DNA of 64,000 bases from Synechococcus sp. WH 8020 (GTDB lineage Bacteria > Cyanobacteriota > Cyanobacteriia > PCC-6307 > Cyanobiaceae). Under the pieces are notes generated by a model. It saw nothing but the letters and a program-made list of their open reading frames with translations. It was not told the DNA's origin and did no database searches. The position numbers and the translations under genes were made by a program. Shown here piece after piece: positions 28,356 through 37,262 of this stretch. The DNA lies in NCBI RefSeq assembly GCF_001040845.1, contig NZ_CP011941.1, positions 2,362,890-2,426,889 on the forward strand, given 5' to 3'. Position 1 is the stretch's first letter, and the number at the start of each line of letters is the position of its first letter.

Positions 28356-28859
28356 ATGGTGCGGGTGCTGACATTGGTGGTCATGGCAGGACTAGTGAGC
28401 GCCTGTGTCCAGAAGAAAGCAACCACCTGGAAAGTCTTTCCCCTGCAGCGCAATACGCCCCACGATGGACTTGCTGTCGTCAGTCAACCCGATGGCTATG
28501 GGATTCATCTCTATTTGGAAACCGATACCAGCGATCCAGCTGTCTGTTCACCGCGCTGGCTTCCTGACCCGGCGCGATTGTTTAACGGCAACGGAAGTGC
28601 TCCGTTTAGTTCTGGATTGGCACCCCGTGCCGAGTTTCTTGCAGCGGTGAAGCGCAGAGACGTTCGAAAGACTCTGAAGCAGGAGCTCGAGGCGCTGTGC
28701 AAACTCCGAGCTCCTCAGGCGCGCTGGCAATGGCTGGAACCACCGTTGAAGGCATCAGATCTGATGCCCGTGAGTCTTCCGGCCTTGGAATACCCAGACC
28801 TTCTGACCGATCCTGTTGAGGAAAAACAGCGCGAGGACAAGCTTTTAAAGGAGGACTAA
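28356..28859 (+). CDS. Small predicted lipoprotein of unknown function
   Basis: A 167-residue protein not recognised as a known family. The N terminus (MVRVLTLVVMAGLVSACVQKK) is a lipoprotein signal with the lipobox cysteine at about residue 17. The mature part is about 150 residues with no repeats and ends in a charged tail (EEKQREDKLLKED). I use ATG 28356, since the frame is also open from TTG 28353. Its stop overlaps that of the convergent photolyase-like small gene. Confidence 0.75.
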   Translation: MVRVLTLVVMAGLVSACVQKKATTWKVFPLQRNTPHDGLAVVSQPDGYGIHLYLETDTSDPAVCSPRWLPDPARLFNGNGSAPFSSGLAPRAEFLAAVKRRDVRKTLKQELEALCKLRAPQARWQWLEPPLKASDLMPVSLPALEYPDLLTDPVEEKQREDKLLKED

Positions 28860-29284
28860 AACCTTTCCCAGACCACAGGTTCCGCGTCTCGCCAGTAGCG
28901 ACTAAAGCGACCCAGCCGGGGTGGTTTGGGTAACTCCACAAAGGGATCCGGGTCGAGCATCCAGAGAGGAAGCTCCCGATCAATGGCTGCAGCAATGCGT
29001 TGGAGGCGGGGATCCACCATGGTGCTGGTGATCACAGCGTCGGCTCCGTGGCGTTGGGCGAAACGCAGCACCTCATGTGCCACGTCACCTCGGCGCAGGG
29101 TGAGCGGCAGGTTCAAAGCGGATTCGTACAAAAAACCGATGCGTTTACGGCTGATGGACTGGTCTTGAATCCAGGCGTCGTCGAAGACGAATAGTCCTGG
29201 TGTGTTTGGGTAGTCCTGAAGAGCGGGGTTGGCTGGTCCCAGGGCTTCCTCATGCACCCAGAGGATTGGTTTGCGGGGGTCCAT
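28856..29284 (-). CDS. Stand-alone photolyase N-terminal (antenna-type) domain protein
   Basis: A 142-residue protein that aligns by eye only with the N-terminal alpha/beta domain of photolyases. It has PILWVHEEALGPANPAL at the start, GLFVFDDAW, then KRIGFLYESA, LTLRRGD and a GADAVITSTMVDPR segment, in the order found in full photolyases. The FAD domain is absent. The ATG at 29284 overlaps the stop of the upstream FAD-domain gene (ATGA), so the two are almost certainly co-translated. Together they make a photolyase-like pair with domain order reversed. The function is inferred, not known. Confidence 0.8.
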   Translation of the reverse strand: MDPRKPILWVHEEALGPANPALQDYPNTPGLFVFDDAWIQDQSISRKRIGFLYESALNLPLTLRRGDVAHEVLRFAQRHGADAVITSTMVDPRLQRIAAAIDRELPLWMLDPDPFVELPKPPRLGRFSRYWRDAEPVVWERF

Positions 29285-30195
29285 CAAAATCGCTGGGTCC
29301 TGGGCCGTGAGCTGGAGCGGGATGAGCGACGAGCGCTTCCCTCACGGATGGCTGGCTGAAGCTTGAACAGCTGTTGCTCCAACTGCTCGTAACTGCGATC
29401 AAAGGGGCAGGATTCGTTGCTCGGACAGTCCTGGCAATACCGCCCGTTGCTGTAACGCTCCAGGTTTTGGCGATTGAAGACATAGGGCTTGTGGCTGAAG
29501 CTGCTGGCCACCCACTGCCAGCTCAGGTGGTTGCTGGCGGGGTCGCCATCCAGCAGGTGCTCGAGGAACCAGTCAGCCCCTGCACGCCAGTGCACCCGTC
29601 TCCAGTGCACGAGGTAGGCCGCCATCCACATCCGCGCGTGGTTATGCAGCCATCCCTGAGTCACCAATTCCTTTCTGAAACCGTCCATGCAGGCCAGGTT
29701 TGTTCGTCCCTCCCGGATGTCATTGGGGAGACCCTGCTGATACTCACCGGCGGCATGGCCTGTTTTGTGATCTTCCTGATCGTCATGAATGCGATCGCCG
29801 AGATCAAGCCACATCCGCTGCCAGAAATCACGCCATCCCAGTTCGTTGATCAGTTTTCCGCCGTCATCCCTTCCTTGGTTGTTCTGTTTTAGCTGTGAGA
29901 AGACGGCATCTCGCACCTCCGCAAGCGTGAGAATTCCGTGGCGGATGTAGGGCGAGAGGCGTGTGACAGAACCGTTGAGGTGGTTGCGACTGCGGCCATA
30001 GCGCTTGGCATCCATCGCCCTGAGCTGCCGTTCAGCAGCGGATCGACCGCCTTCGATTGGGCTCAGCTCTCCCAATGCGGTTGGAAACTCTTGCGATAGC
30101 AGAGAATTCAGCGCTGTGCGCTCGGGAAGATCTCGGGGCAGATCTGTGGATTCGCTCGGCCAACTGAGCGGCGCAGCGTGCGGCAGCCTGGACAC
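29284..30195 (-). CDS. Short photolyase/cryptochrome-like FAD-binding protein
   Basis: A 303-residue protein that contains only the FAD-binding half of a photolyase. Motifs are NGSVTRLSPYIRHG, ELGWRDFWQRMW, WLHNHARMWMAAYLVHW (182-198) and DGDPASNHLSWQWVASSFS (217-234). These parallel the full photolyase in this window. There is no N-terminal antenna domain. That domain is encoded by the next, overlapping gene. The C terminus has Cys at 254, 257 and 263 (RYCQDCPSNESC), which could bind a metal or cluster, and then a Ser/Arg-rich tail. It may act as a light sensor or a repair enzyme. Confidence 0.85.
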   Translation of the reverse strand: MSRLPHAAPLSWPSESTDLPRDLPERTALNSLLSQEFPTALGELSPIEGGRSAAERQLRAMDAKRYGRSRNHLNGSVTRLSPYIRHGILTLAEVRDAVFSQLKQNNQGRDDGGKLINELGWRDFWQRMWLDLGDRIHDDQEDHKTGHAAGEYQQGLPNDIREGRTNLACMDGFRKELVTQGWLHNHARMWMAAYLVHWRRVHWRAGADWFLEHLLDGDPASNHLSWQWVASSFSHKPYVFNRQNLERYSNGRYCQDCPSNESCPFDRSYEQLEQQLFKLQPAIREGSARRSSRSSSRPRTQRF

Positions 30196-30304
30196 TGGTG
30201 CAGGTCAAAAAAAGCCACTCCATGCTGTCGATGTGTCGTTGTGAGCGTGAGTGCCCCGGCATGGGAGAGAATCGCTCGCATCAACCACTCCGGGGTGCGG
30301 CCTG

Positions 30305-31087
30305 ATGCTTCTTGATCTCACTGGTAAGAAGATCCTTGTTACTGGCATCGCCAACAATCGCTCGATCGCCTGGGGCATCGCGCAACAGCTCAAAGCGGCT
30401 GGAGCCGAGCTCGGAATCACCTATCTGCCTGATGAGAAGGGCCGGTTTGAAACCAAGGTTCGTGAGCTCACGACTCCCTTAGAGCCTTCGTTGTTTTTGC
30501 CTTTGAATGTTCAGGATGCCGCTCAGATGGAGACGGTGTTCGCTGAAATTAAGGACAAGTGGGGGCAGCTTGATGGCCTTGTGCATTGTTTGGCGTTTGC
30601 GGGAAAAGAGGAACTGGTGGGCGACTTCAGTGCCACCACGGCAGAGGGATTTGCCCGTGCTTTAGAAATCAGCGCTTATTCCCTTGCTCCTCTGTGCCGT
30701 CACGCCAAACCGTTGTTCAGTGAGAAAGCGGGTGTGGTGACCTTGACCTACCTCGGCGCTGAGCGGGCGATTCCCAACTACAACGTGATGGGTGTGGCGA
30801 AGGCGGCTTTGGAAGCCTCCGTTCGCTATCTCTCCGCTGAACTTGGACCCGAAAAGCAGGTGCGCGTGAATGCAATCAGTGCTGGCCCGATTCGCACGCT
30901 GGCGAGTTCTGCGATTGGAGGGATCCTCGACATGATTCACAACGTGGAGGAGAAGGCACCACTGCGCCGTACGGTCACTCAAAACGAAGTTGGGAACACA
31001 GCTGCGTTCCTGCTCAGTGATTTGTCGAGCGGCATTTCTGGTCAAACCATTTATGTGGATGCTGGTTACTGCATCAATGGCATGTGA
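30305..31087 (+). CDS. fabI: Enoyl-[acyl-carrier-protein] reductase (NADH)
   Basis: A 260-residue short-chain dehydrogenase for the last step of each fatty-acid elongation cycle. The nucleotide motif is TGIANNRSIAWGIA, typical of FabI rather than other SDRs. The catalytic Tyr/Lys region is TYLGAERAIPNYNVMGVAKAAL. AGPIRTLAS and the C terminus SGISGQTIYVDAGYCINGM are diagnostic. I use ATG 30305. Its stop overlaps the GTG of the bestrophin gene. Confidence 0.96.
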   Translation: MLLDLTGKKILVTGIANNRSIAWGIAQQLKAAGAELGITYLPDEKGRFETKVRELTTPLEPSLFLPLNVQDAAQMETVFAEIKDKWGQLDGLVHCLAFAGKEELVGDFSATTAEGFARALEISAYSLAPLCRHAKPLFSEKAGVVTLTYLGAERAIPNYNVMGVAKAALEASVRYLSAELGPEKQVRVNAISAGPIRTLASSAIGGILDMIHNVEEKAPLRRTVTQNEVGNTAAFLLSDLSSGISGQTIYVDAGYCINGM

Positions 31088-31983
31088 TTCGGCCGCGCGG
31101 ATGTCTTGAGTACTTGCAGCTCTCCTGGTGGTTGATGAGACGCCAGGGGAGGAGTTTGCTGCTCGCAACCTTGCTATGCGTGCTCAGCCTCCCTGTGAAC
31201 GCAACGATTGCGAGGACGTTGCTTCCGGAAACGTTGGTGCAGGTTCTTGGCTTGCTTCTCAGCCTTTTTCTTGGCTTTCGTTACAGCCAGGCCTACAACC
31301 GCTGGTGGGAAGCGCGGGTGCTCTGGGGGGCGATGGTGAATCAAAGTCGCAATTGGCGTGATTTGCTCACGCGTGTTTTGCCTAGACAGCTGCCGCTTTC
31401 TTTACGGCGTCGTCTTCTGCAGCAGGTAGTGCTGTTGATGTGGTGCCTGAATGCTGAGTTGCGCGGCGCTAATCGTGAAGAGGCAGTGCTGGCTGCACCA
31501 GCCCATGTGCTTGCTCTCGAGCTTGGATTTCAAAACCCATGCGTGCAACTCCTGCTTCAGCAGATGGCAAAGGAGCAATTCAAGCTGCATCGGGATGGTT
31601 GGTTGGACAGTGTCGAAAGCCGTGAGTTTGGACGCGTGCAGCAGGAGATCACCAATGCCCTTGGAGGTTTAGAACGGATCCGACACCAACCTCTCCCCAC
31701 GTCCTCGACCTTTTTCATCCGGGCGTTGACATGGGTGTACGGCTATTTGGTGTTCCTCAAGCTGGATGCGATTGGCCCCATCACTGCAGCGCTCGTGGGG
31801 TGGATGGTGTTTCTCATTTTTCTCATGGCTGAGCGGATCGGCACCTTCCTTGAGAATCCGTTCATTGATGCCCGGTTCGCCTTACCCATGGATCGGTTTT
31901 GTGCCCTGATCAGCCACGATCTTCTTGGGGCCTCCGACCCACTGGCGCAACCTTCTTCCACAAAGGGGCCCTGGCTGCGTTGA
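31084..31983 (+). CDS. Bestrophin-family ion channel (UPF0187)
   Basis: A 299-residue membrane protein. The N-terminal membrane region contains LGFRYSQAYNRWWEARVLWG, a highly characteristic bestrophin segment, and ends in helices around 215-260 with GWMVFLIFLMAERIGTFLENPF. Bestrophins are anion channels. In algae and plants they move bicarbonate or chloride across thylakoids, and that role is possible here but inferred. The GTG start at 31084 overlaps the fabI stop (GTGA). Confidence 0.87.
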   Translation: MIRPRGCLEYLQLSWWLMRRQGRSLLLATLLCVLSLPVNATIARTLLPETLVQVLGLLLSLFLGFRYSQAYNRWWEARVLWGAMVNQSRNWRDLLTRVLPRQLPLSLRRRLLQQVVLLMWCLNAELRGANREEAVLAAPAHVLALELGFQNPCVQLLLQQMAKEQFKLHRDGWLDSVESREFGRVQQEITNALGGLERIRHQPLPTSSTFFIRALTWVYGYLVFLKLDAIGPITAALVGWMVFLIFLMAERIGTFLENPFIDARFALPMDRFCALISHDLLGASDPLAQPSSTKGPWLR

Positions 31984-31995
31984 ACGTTATTCGCG

Positions 31996-32643
31996 ATGAT
32001 CGAGTCAGTCACGAGGCGTCGAGGGGCGCCTGAATGCATGCGTATTGGGGAGATTCACCGCGTTACAGGCGAGACCGATGTGAGGGTTCGACTGGGGCTG
32101 GACGGCAGCGGCAGCTGTAAGGCCAGCACAGGGGTGCACTTTCTCGATCACATGCTTCATCAGATCAGCAGCCATGGCCTGATCGATTTGGAGATCACGG
32201 CAAGTGGCGATACGCACATCGATGACCATCACACCAATGAGGATGTTGGGATTGCCGTCGGTCAGGCGCTCTCGAAGGCTCTGGGTGATCGTCGCGGGAT
32301 CTACCGCTTTGGCCACTTTGTGGCACCGCTGGATGAAGCGTTAGTGCAGGTGACTCTTGATTGCTCCGGACGCCCCCATCTCAGTTGGGGGCTCACGATC
32401 CCAACGCAGAAGATCGGGACCTATGACACCGAATTGGTGAAAGAGTTTTTTGTGGCTGTCGTCAATAACTCAGGCCTCACCTTGCACATTCGTCAGTTGG
32501 ATGGAGTGAACTCCCATCACATTGTTGAGGCCTGTTTCAAGGCTTTCGCGAGGGCGCTTCGGATGGCGACTGAGATTGACCCTCGCCGGTCTGGATCGGT
32601 GCCCAGCAGCAAGGGGGTGTTGGAGCAAGCGGGTGGCTCTTAG
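31996..32643 (+). CDS. hisB: Imidazoleglycerol-phosphate dehydratase
   Basis: A 215-residue histidine-biosynthesis enzyme. The two Mn-binding motifs are FLDHMLHQ and [10 protein letters not shown] in the first half, repeated as NNSGLTLH and [16 protein letters not shown] in the second half. Family members usually start close to the [14 protein letters not shown] segment, so ATG 32038 is an alternative that removes 14 residues. It lies 12 bases after the bestrophin gene and may share its transcript. Confidence 0.96.
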   Translation: MIESVTRRRGAPECMRIGEIHRVTGETDVRVRLGLDGSGSCKASTGVHFLDHMLHQISSHGLIDLEITASGDTHIDDHHTNEDVGIAVGQALSKALGDRRGIYRFGHFVAPLDEALVQVTLDCSGRPHLSWGLTIPTQKIGTYDTELVKEFFVAVVNNSGLTLHIRQLDGVNSHHIVEACFKAFARALRMATEIDPRRSGSVPSSKGVLEQAGGS

Positions 32644-32673
32644 CCAACGGATCTTCGCGTAGGGCCACGCTTC

Positions 32674-34215
32674 ATGGTCTGTTACGAGAGGATGGAATCC
32701 ACATCTGGTAGCCCAGTGACCGTTGCACCCACCTCTGCTCGTTTCAACCGCTCGGAATGGTCTAGTGCCTTCCGCAACGTGGACGAAGAACTCACTGATG
32801 TGCCCCTGAAGCCAGTGCGGGGCGCGGTGCCGGATGCGTTGCGCGGTTCGCTCTATCGCAATGGACCTGGCCGCTTGGAACGGGATGGTCAGCGCGTGCA
32901 TCATCCGTTTGATGGTGACGGGATGATCACAGTCCTGCACTTCGACGCGGAAGGCGTGCGCTGCAGCAACCGCTTTGTTCGCACCAGTGGTTGGAAAGCT
33001 GAGGAGGCGGCAGGGAAGGTGCTGTTTCGCGGTGTTTTTGGGAGCCAAAAGCCAGGCGGTCCGCTTGCGAATGCATTTGATCTACGCCTCAAAAATATTG
33101 CCAACACCGGTGTGGTTCGGCTTGGAGATGACCTCTTGGCTTTATGGGAAGCCGCTGAACCCCACGCCTTAGACCCCCAAACCCTGGAAACGAGGGGCCT
33201 CTCCCTCCTCGGCGGTGTTCTCAAGAAAGGTGAGGCTTTTAGCGCGCACCCCCGTTTCGACCCTGGCCATCACGGTGACCCGCGGATGGTGACCTTCGGG
33301 GTGAAAACCGGGCCTCGCAGCACCGTTCGCTTGATGGAATTTGCGACAAAAGATAATGCTGCGGATGGGATTCGAGCCGGTGATTTGCTCAGTGATCGCC
33401 GGGATACGTTTGCCGGATTCGCCTTCCTGCATGACTTCGCCATCACTCCGAATTGGGCAGTGTTTTTACAGAATGCGATCTCGTTCAATCCGCTCCCCTT
33501 TGTGCTTGGGCAAAAGGGAGCGGCTCAATGCCTCACGTCCAATCCCAATGCAAAGGCCAAATTCTGGTTGATCCCCAGAGATAGCGGGGCTTTCGCTGGG
33601 CAGGAACCACGCGTCATCGATGCTCCCGATGGCTTTGTCTTTCATCACCTCAATGCCTGGGAAGAGGATGGAGATGTTGTCGTGGAGAGCATCTATTACA
33701 GCGACTTTCCCTCGATCGGTCCTGATCAAGATTTTGCTGATGTGAATTTCGACCTCATCCCCGAGGGATTACTCGAGCAGTGCCGCATCAATCTCGATTC
33801 TGCAAAGGTTGAGACCACTCGTTTGAGCGAACGCTGCTGTGAATTCGCGATGGTTAACCCCAATCAAGAAGGTCTTCCCTGTCGCTTCGCCTGGATGGCT
33901 GCTGCAGCTCGTGAACAAGGGAATGATCCACTGCAAGTTGTTAAAAAGCTGGATCTTAAAACCGGTGAAAAGCGTATTTGGAGTGCGGCGCCCAGTGGAT
34001 TTGTGAGCGAGCCGATCATGGTGCCCAGACCCAATGCCAGTGATGAAGATGATGGCTGGATATTGGATTTAGTTTGGAACGGAGCCAGAGATGCTTCCGA
34101 TCTTTTTATTCTCGATGCGCGAGACCTCAGCGAAGTTGCTTTGTTGGAATTACCGTTAGCCATTCCCCATGGTTTACATGGAAGCTGGAGCGAATCCTCA
34201 GTACAACTTGAATGA
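32674..34215 (+). CDS. Carotenoid cleavage dioxygenase (RPE65 family)
   Basis: A 513-residue non-haem iron enzyme that should cleave a carotenoid or apocarotenoid double bond. The four iron-binding histidines can be seen in AHPRFDP, FLHDFAI, FHHLNAW and IPHGLHGSW. RNGPGRLERDG and HPFDGDGM near the N terminus are typical. It resembles the cyanobacterial apocarotenoid-15,15'-oxygenase group that makes retinal-type products. The start at 32674 or 32692 is open. It is the last core-composition gene before the A+T-rich island. Confidence 0.9.
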   Translation: MVCYERMESTSGSPVTVAPTSARFNRSEWSSAFRNVDEELTDVPLKPVRGAVPDALRGSLYRNGPGRLERDGQRVHHPFDGDGMITVLHFDAEGVRCSNRFVRTSGWKAEEAAGKVLFRGVFGSQKPGGPLANAFDLRLKNIANTGVVRLGDDLLALWEAAEPHALDPQTLETRGLSLLGGVLKKGEAFSAHPRFDPGHHGDPRMVTFGVKTGPRSTVRLMEFATKDNAADGIRAGDLLSDRRDTFAGFAFLHDFAITPNWAVFLQNAISFNPLPFVLGQKGAAQCLTSNPNAKAKFWLIPRDSGAFAGQEPRVIDAPDGFVFHHLNAWEEDGDVVVESIYYSDFPSIGPDQDFADVNFDLIPEGLLEQCRINLDSAKVETTRLSERCCEFAMVNPNQEGLPCRFAWMAAAAREQGNDPLQVVKKLDLKTGEKRIWSAAPSGFVSEPIMVPRPNASDEDDGWILDLVWNGARDASDLFILDARDLSEVALLELPLAIPHGLHGSWSESSVQLE

Positions 34216-34443
34216 TCTAATCATGAGAGCTTCCCAAGCAAGAGTGGCTCGATTTAGGGGAAATTTCTAGAAAGCTTGTCAAATGCATTTTTTTTGGTAA
34301 CTTAAGAAGTCTAAAAAAATTTGTTGTTCCGATTGCGCAGTAATGTTCTCTTTGCGCAACATTTCTCTTGCCTAGTTGCGAGCTCTTTTGTTTGCCTGTA
34401 TGGTGCAATTATCAAGCTCATGTTTAATTTGCATCCTTGATCA

Positions 34444-37125
34444 GTGCTTTTCTCAAGTTTTTTCAGGAGCAATCGAAAGTATAGATATACCTCATTCCTT
34501 TATTCCTTCTGGGGTAAGAAATTAAAAGAGAATTCTTATGACCATGTTTATTTGAGGTCAAGCCGGGGAGGGTATGGTTTTGGTATTAATTCAAGTATTG
34601 ATGAAAAGCCAAAGTTTATTTCATCGGTCTTTAGTGGTGACATTGAGGTAGAGACTTCCAGCTTGGAGTTAAATAGTGATCTTCAGATAGAGCCTTCTGG
34701 CTTGGAACTAATTAGTGACAGTCAGATAGAGACTTCTAGCTTAGAGTTAAATAGTGATATTAAGGTAGGGCTTTCTGCCTTGGAATTCAATAGTGATATT
34801 GAGTTACAGCCTACTAGCTTGGAGTTAGATAGTGATATTAAGTTAGAGCCTACTGACTTGGAGCTAAATAGTGATATTAAATCGAAATCAGTTGATTGTT
34901 TGCCTGAATCCCAAATCGTCTCTGCCGGGAATGAGATCAATGACACTTTAGAGTCGTCCTTGCAAATCTCAGGTATCAATGCTCTGACGACATCTTTCAA
35001 GATTCAATCAGAGACTGACACACAGAGTGCTAACTCGTCTCTTATTCCTGTTGTTGATTCCTTCTCGCAAAAGTTTAGTGCAAAGAGACTATTTCCTCCT
35101 TTGTTAGGTTTAATAGATGAGCCCAGCGGCGTCAACAGTGGTTCTTTTCAGGATGTCTTTCCTTTTTCGGGCTACTTTGAATCGCTCATTGAAAATATAT
35201 CTACTTTTTCTGATTTCTCATTGTCAAAAATACAGCCTTTAGAGAATCTAGCTGGTGTATTTGATCAGCCAGATCATCTTCTGGCATGGAATAATCTTGC
35301 TTTGGATTTTGCGACTGCTTCACCCAGCGGCCCCACTCCAGTCACCCGCTGGATTTCTTATATCAATAGAGGCCTATGGGATGCTTGGGCAGTCTTTGAG
35401 GATAAGGCTGTAGGCTCTATTCATAATCAGGATAAGCAAGACAATTTTATTGCTCTACTTGAGAGTTTTGAGATTTCGTGCAATGACTTAGCTGAATTTG
35501 AATGTCTATATCAAGCTTCCACGTCAACTATTAAGGAGATCCTGGTACATGCTGTTCGAGAAGTGGCAATGGATACTTCCGCATTTAATGTGTTCTCTGA
35601 AATTCAGTCCTCATTGTTTATAGATGGAATACCTGTTGATTTAGTTGGTACTGCTGATGAGCTATTGGCAGAAAATCTTGCTAGTACGGCTGAGTTGTTA
35701 TCAGTAAAGAAAATTGCTGATTTAGTTATTTCTATCGGAACCAATATTGGTGAGACTGTTTCGTCAAGTATTAATCAGTATGCATTGAGCGATAACTCCA
35801 ATCAGCTTGGGTTTTATAAGGATACTACTGGGTATATCCCTCCCGTAAGTGTGTATGAGCCTGATAATCCTAATTCGCAAATAGATTCATTCTGGATACC
35901 TCTAAGTGGGCAAATTGCGCTGACTCCTCAGTGGCCAGAGGTGAAACCATTTGCGATTAATACTAATGATCTGATACCAGCTGAGATTGTTACACCATAC
36001 ACAGATCAAGGTGATTTGGATCTCGAGTTCATACGCCAATTGATTGAAGTCAGGGACATTGGTATTAGTCTCACATCGAAAGAAAAAGCTATTGCTGAGC
36101 TTTATGAAGGTGGAGAAGGTACTGCATTCCCTCCAGGTTATTGGCATGAAATAGCCATTAATCTATCTAATAGTCGCAATCTTAACCTTGATGAGTCTCT
36201 GAAGGTCCTTTTTGGTGTATCTCAATCTATGTTCGATGCGGGAATAGCTACCTGGGCAACAAAATATAAATATCAATCAGTTCGACCTGGTACATCAATC
36301 CCCCAATATGAACCTGATACAGTCTTAAGCGACGGAACGCTGGCAAGTGAATGGAAACCTTATTTAGAAACACCGCCTTTTCCGGATACTCCATCAGGTC
36401 ATTCGGCTTTTAGTAGTGCCGCTAATTATTTTCTGATTGATTATTTTGGAAGCAATTATTTTGATTTTGAAGTAATTATAAAGGACGATGATTCCATATA
36501 TTCTATTAATGGCTTTGATGGCATGCCAGGCTCTGGTGAAGATATTGTTATTTCAGCTGTTTTCTTTTCAGAAGCCTCTGCCCAAGCTGGAATTTCAAGA
36601 TTATATGGTGGTATTCATGCTGCAGATGGAGATCTTCAAGGTCAAATAATTGGGAATAGGGCTGGACCAAAAGTGAGTCAAAAGATAGAGAGTCTTGAAC
36701 AAGGCCTTTCTCTTGAAGAAGTAAGCTCGCTTCCATTTCAATCATTTGGAACGATGGTAGATGATATTTTGACGGGACTATCTTCAGAAGATTTTGATGC
36801 AAATTCTGTTCAGCAAGTGTATGCTTTTGGTGGTGATGATACTCTCATGGCAAAAGGAGAATCACTATGGGAGCTTTATGGTGGTTTCGGAACGGACACT
36901 TTTCAAATCTATGAAACAGGTTTGGTGAGTGTGCGTGATTACGAAAGCATGGAAAAGATTGAGTTGGTTGAGACCATTTTTCAGCCAGGTGAGTCTATCG
37001 ATGATATTCAATTCATCATATCTTCCACAGAGTCATTTACGGAAGTTTCTCTTAATGATCGTTTGTTGTTTAAACTGGACGGATATTGGGATCCAGAAAA
37101 CGTAAATCTATCGATGTTGGTATGA
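34444..37125 (+). CDS. Vanadium-dependent haloperoxidase, PAP2 superfamily, probably secreted
   Basis: An 893-residue protein. All vanadate-site motifs are present: K607-x6-R614-P, PSGH at 650-653, and S718-R719-x5-H725. Such enzymes oxidise bromide, chloride or iodide with H2O2. A haloperoxidase of this family is reported as an active bromoperoxidase in Synechococcus CC9311. Residues 64-151 are a tandem 13-residue repeat. Residues from about 795 contain GGDDTLMAKG and YGGFGTDTFQI, degenerate RTX-type Ca-binding repeats that suggest type I export. There is no signal peptide. The start is GTG 34444, since an in-frame stop lies two codons upstream. Base composition is A+T-rich. Confidence 0.92.
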   Translation: MLFSSFFRSNRKYRYTSFLYSFWGKKLKENSYDHVYLRSSRGGYGFGINSSIDEKPKFISSVFSGDIEVETSSLELNSDLQIEPSGLELISDSQIETSSLELNSDIKVGLSALEFNSDIELQPTSLELDSDIKLEPTDLELNSDIKSKSVDCLPESQIVSAGNEINDTLESSLQISGINALTTSFKIQSETDTQSANSSLIPVVDSFSQKFSAKRLFPPLLGLIDEPSGVNSGSFQDVFPFSGYFESLIENISTFSDFSLSKIQPLENLAGVFDQPDHLLAWNNLALDFATASPSGPTPVTRWISYINRGLWDAWAVFEDKAVGSIHNQDKQDNFIALLESFEISCNDLAEFECLYQASTSTIKEILVHAVREVAMDTSAFNVFSEIQSSLFIDGIPVDLVGTADELLAENLASTAELLSVKKIADLVISIGTNIGETVSSSINQYALSDNSNQLGFYKDTTGYIPPVSVYEPDNPNSQIDSFWIPLSGQIALTPQWPEVKPFAINTNDLIPAEIVTPYTDQGDLDLEFIRQLIEVRDIGISLTSKEKAIAELYEGGEGTAFPPGYWHEIAINLSNSRNLNLDESLKVLFGVSQSMFDAGIATWATKYKYQSVRPGTSIPQYEPDTVLSDGTLASEWKPYLETPPFPDTPSGHSAFSSAANYFLIDYFGSNYFDFEVIIKDDDSIYSINGFDGMPGSGEDIVISAVFFSEASAQAGISRLYGGIHAADGDLQGQIIGNRAGPKVSQKIESLEQGLSLEEVSSLPFQSFGTMVDDILTGLSSEDFDANSVQQVYAFGGDDTLMAKGESLWELYGGFGTDTFQIYETGLVSVRDYESMEKIELVETIFQPGESIDDIQFIISSTESFTEVSLNDRLLFKLDGYWDPENVNLSMLV
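34633..34896 (+). repeat. 39-bp tandem repeat in the haloperoxidase gene
   Basis: Six full copies plus one partial copy of a 39-bp unit encode a 13-residue repeat with consensus LELNSDIxxEPSS (LEL at residues 74, 87, 100, 113, 126 and 139). A partial copy, SGDIEVETSS, precedes them. Copies differ by substitutions but keep phase, so the frame tolerates copy-number change. Confidence 0.93.
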
Positions 37126-37262
37126 TCCTTGCTGTTCGAAATCTTTGAATACACCGGATAGGCTCTTTTGGCTTTCTCGCCAGCGAGTTGTGAGTCATCC
37201 GAAGCCATGGGGTTGTTTCGTCTGCAGGTCAGCGCTAAAAAGGCATTGATTGACGGTACAGT

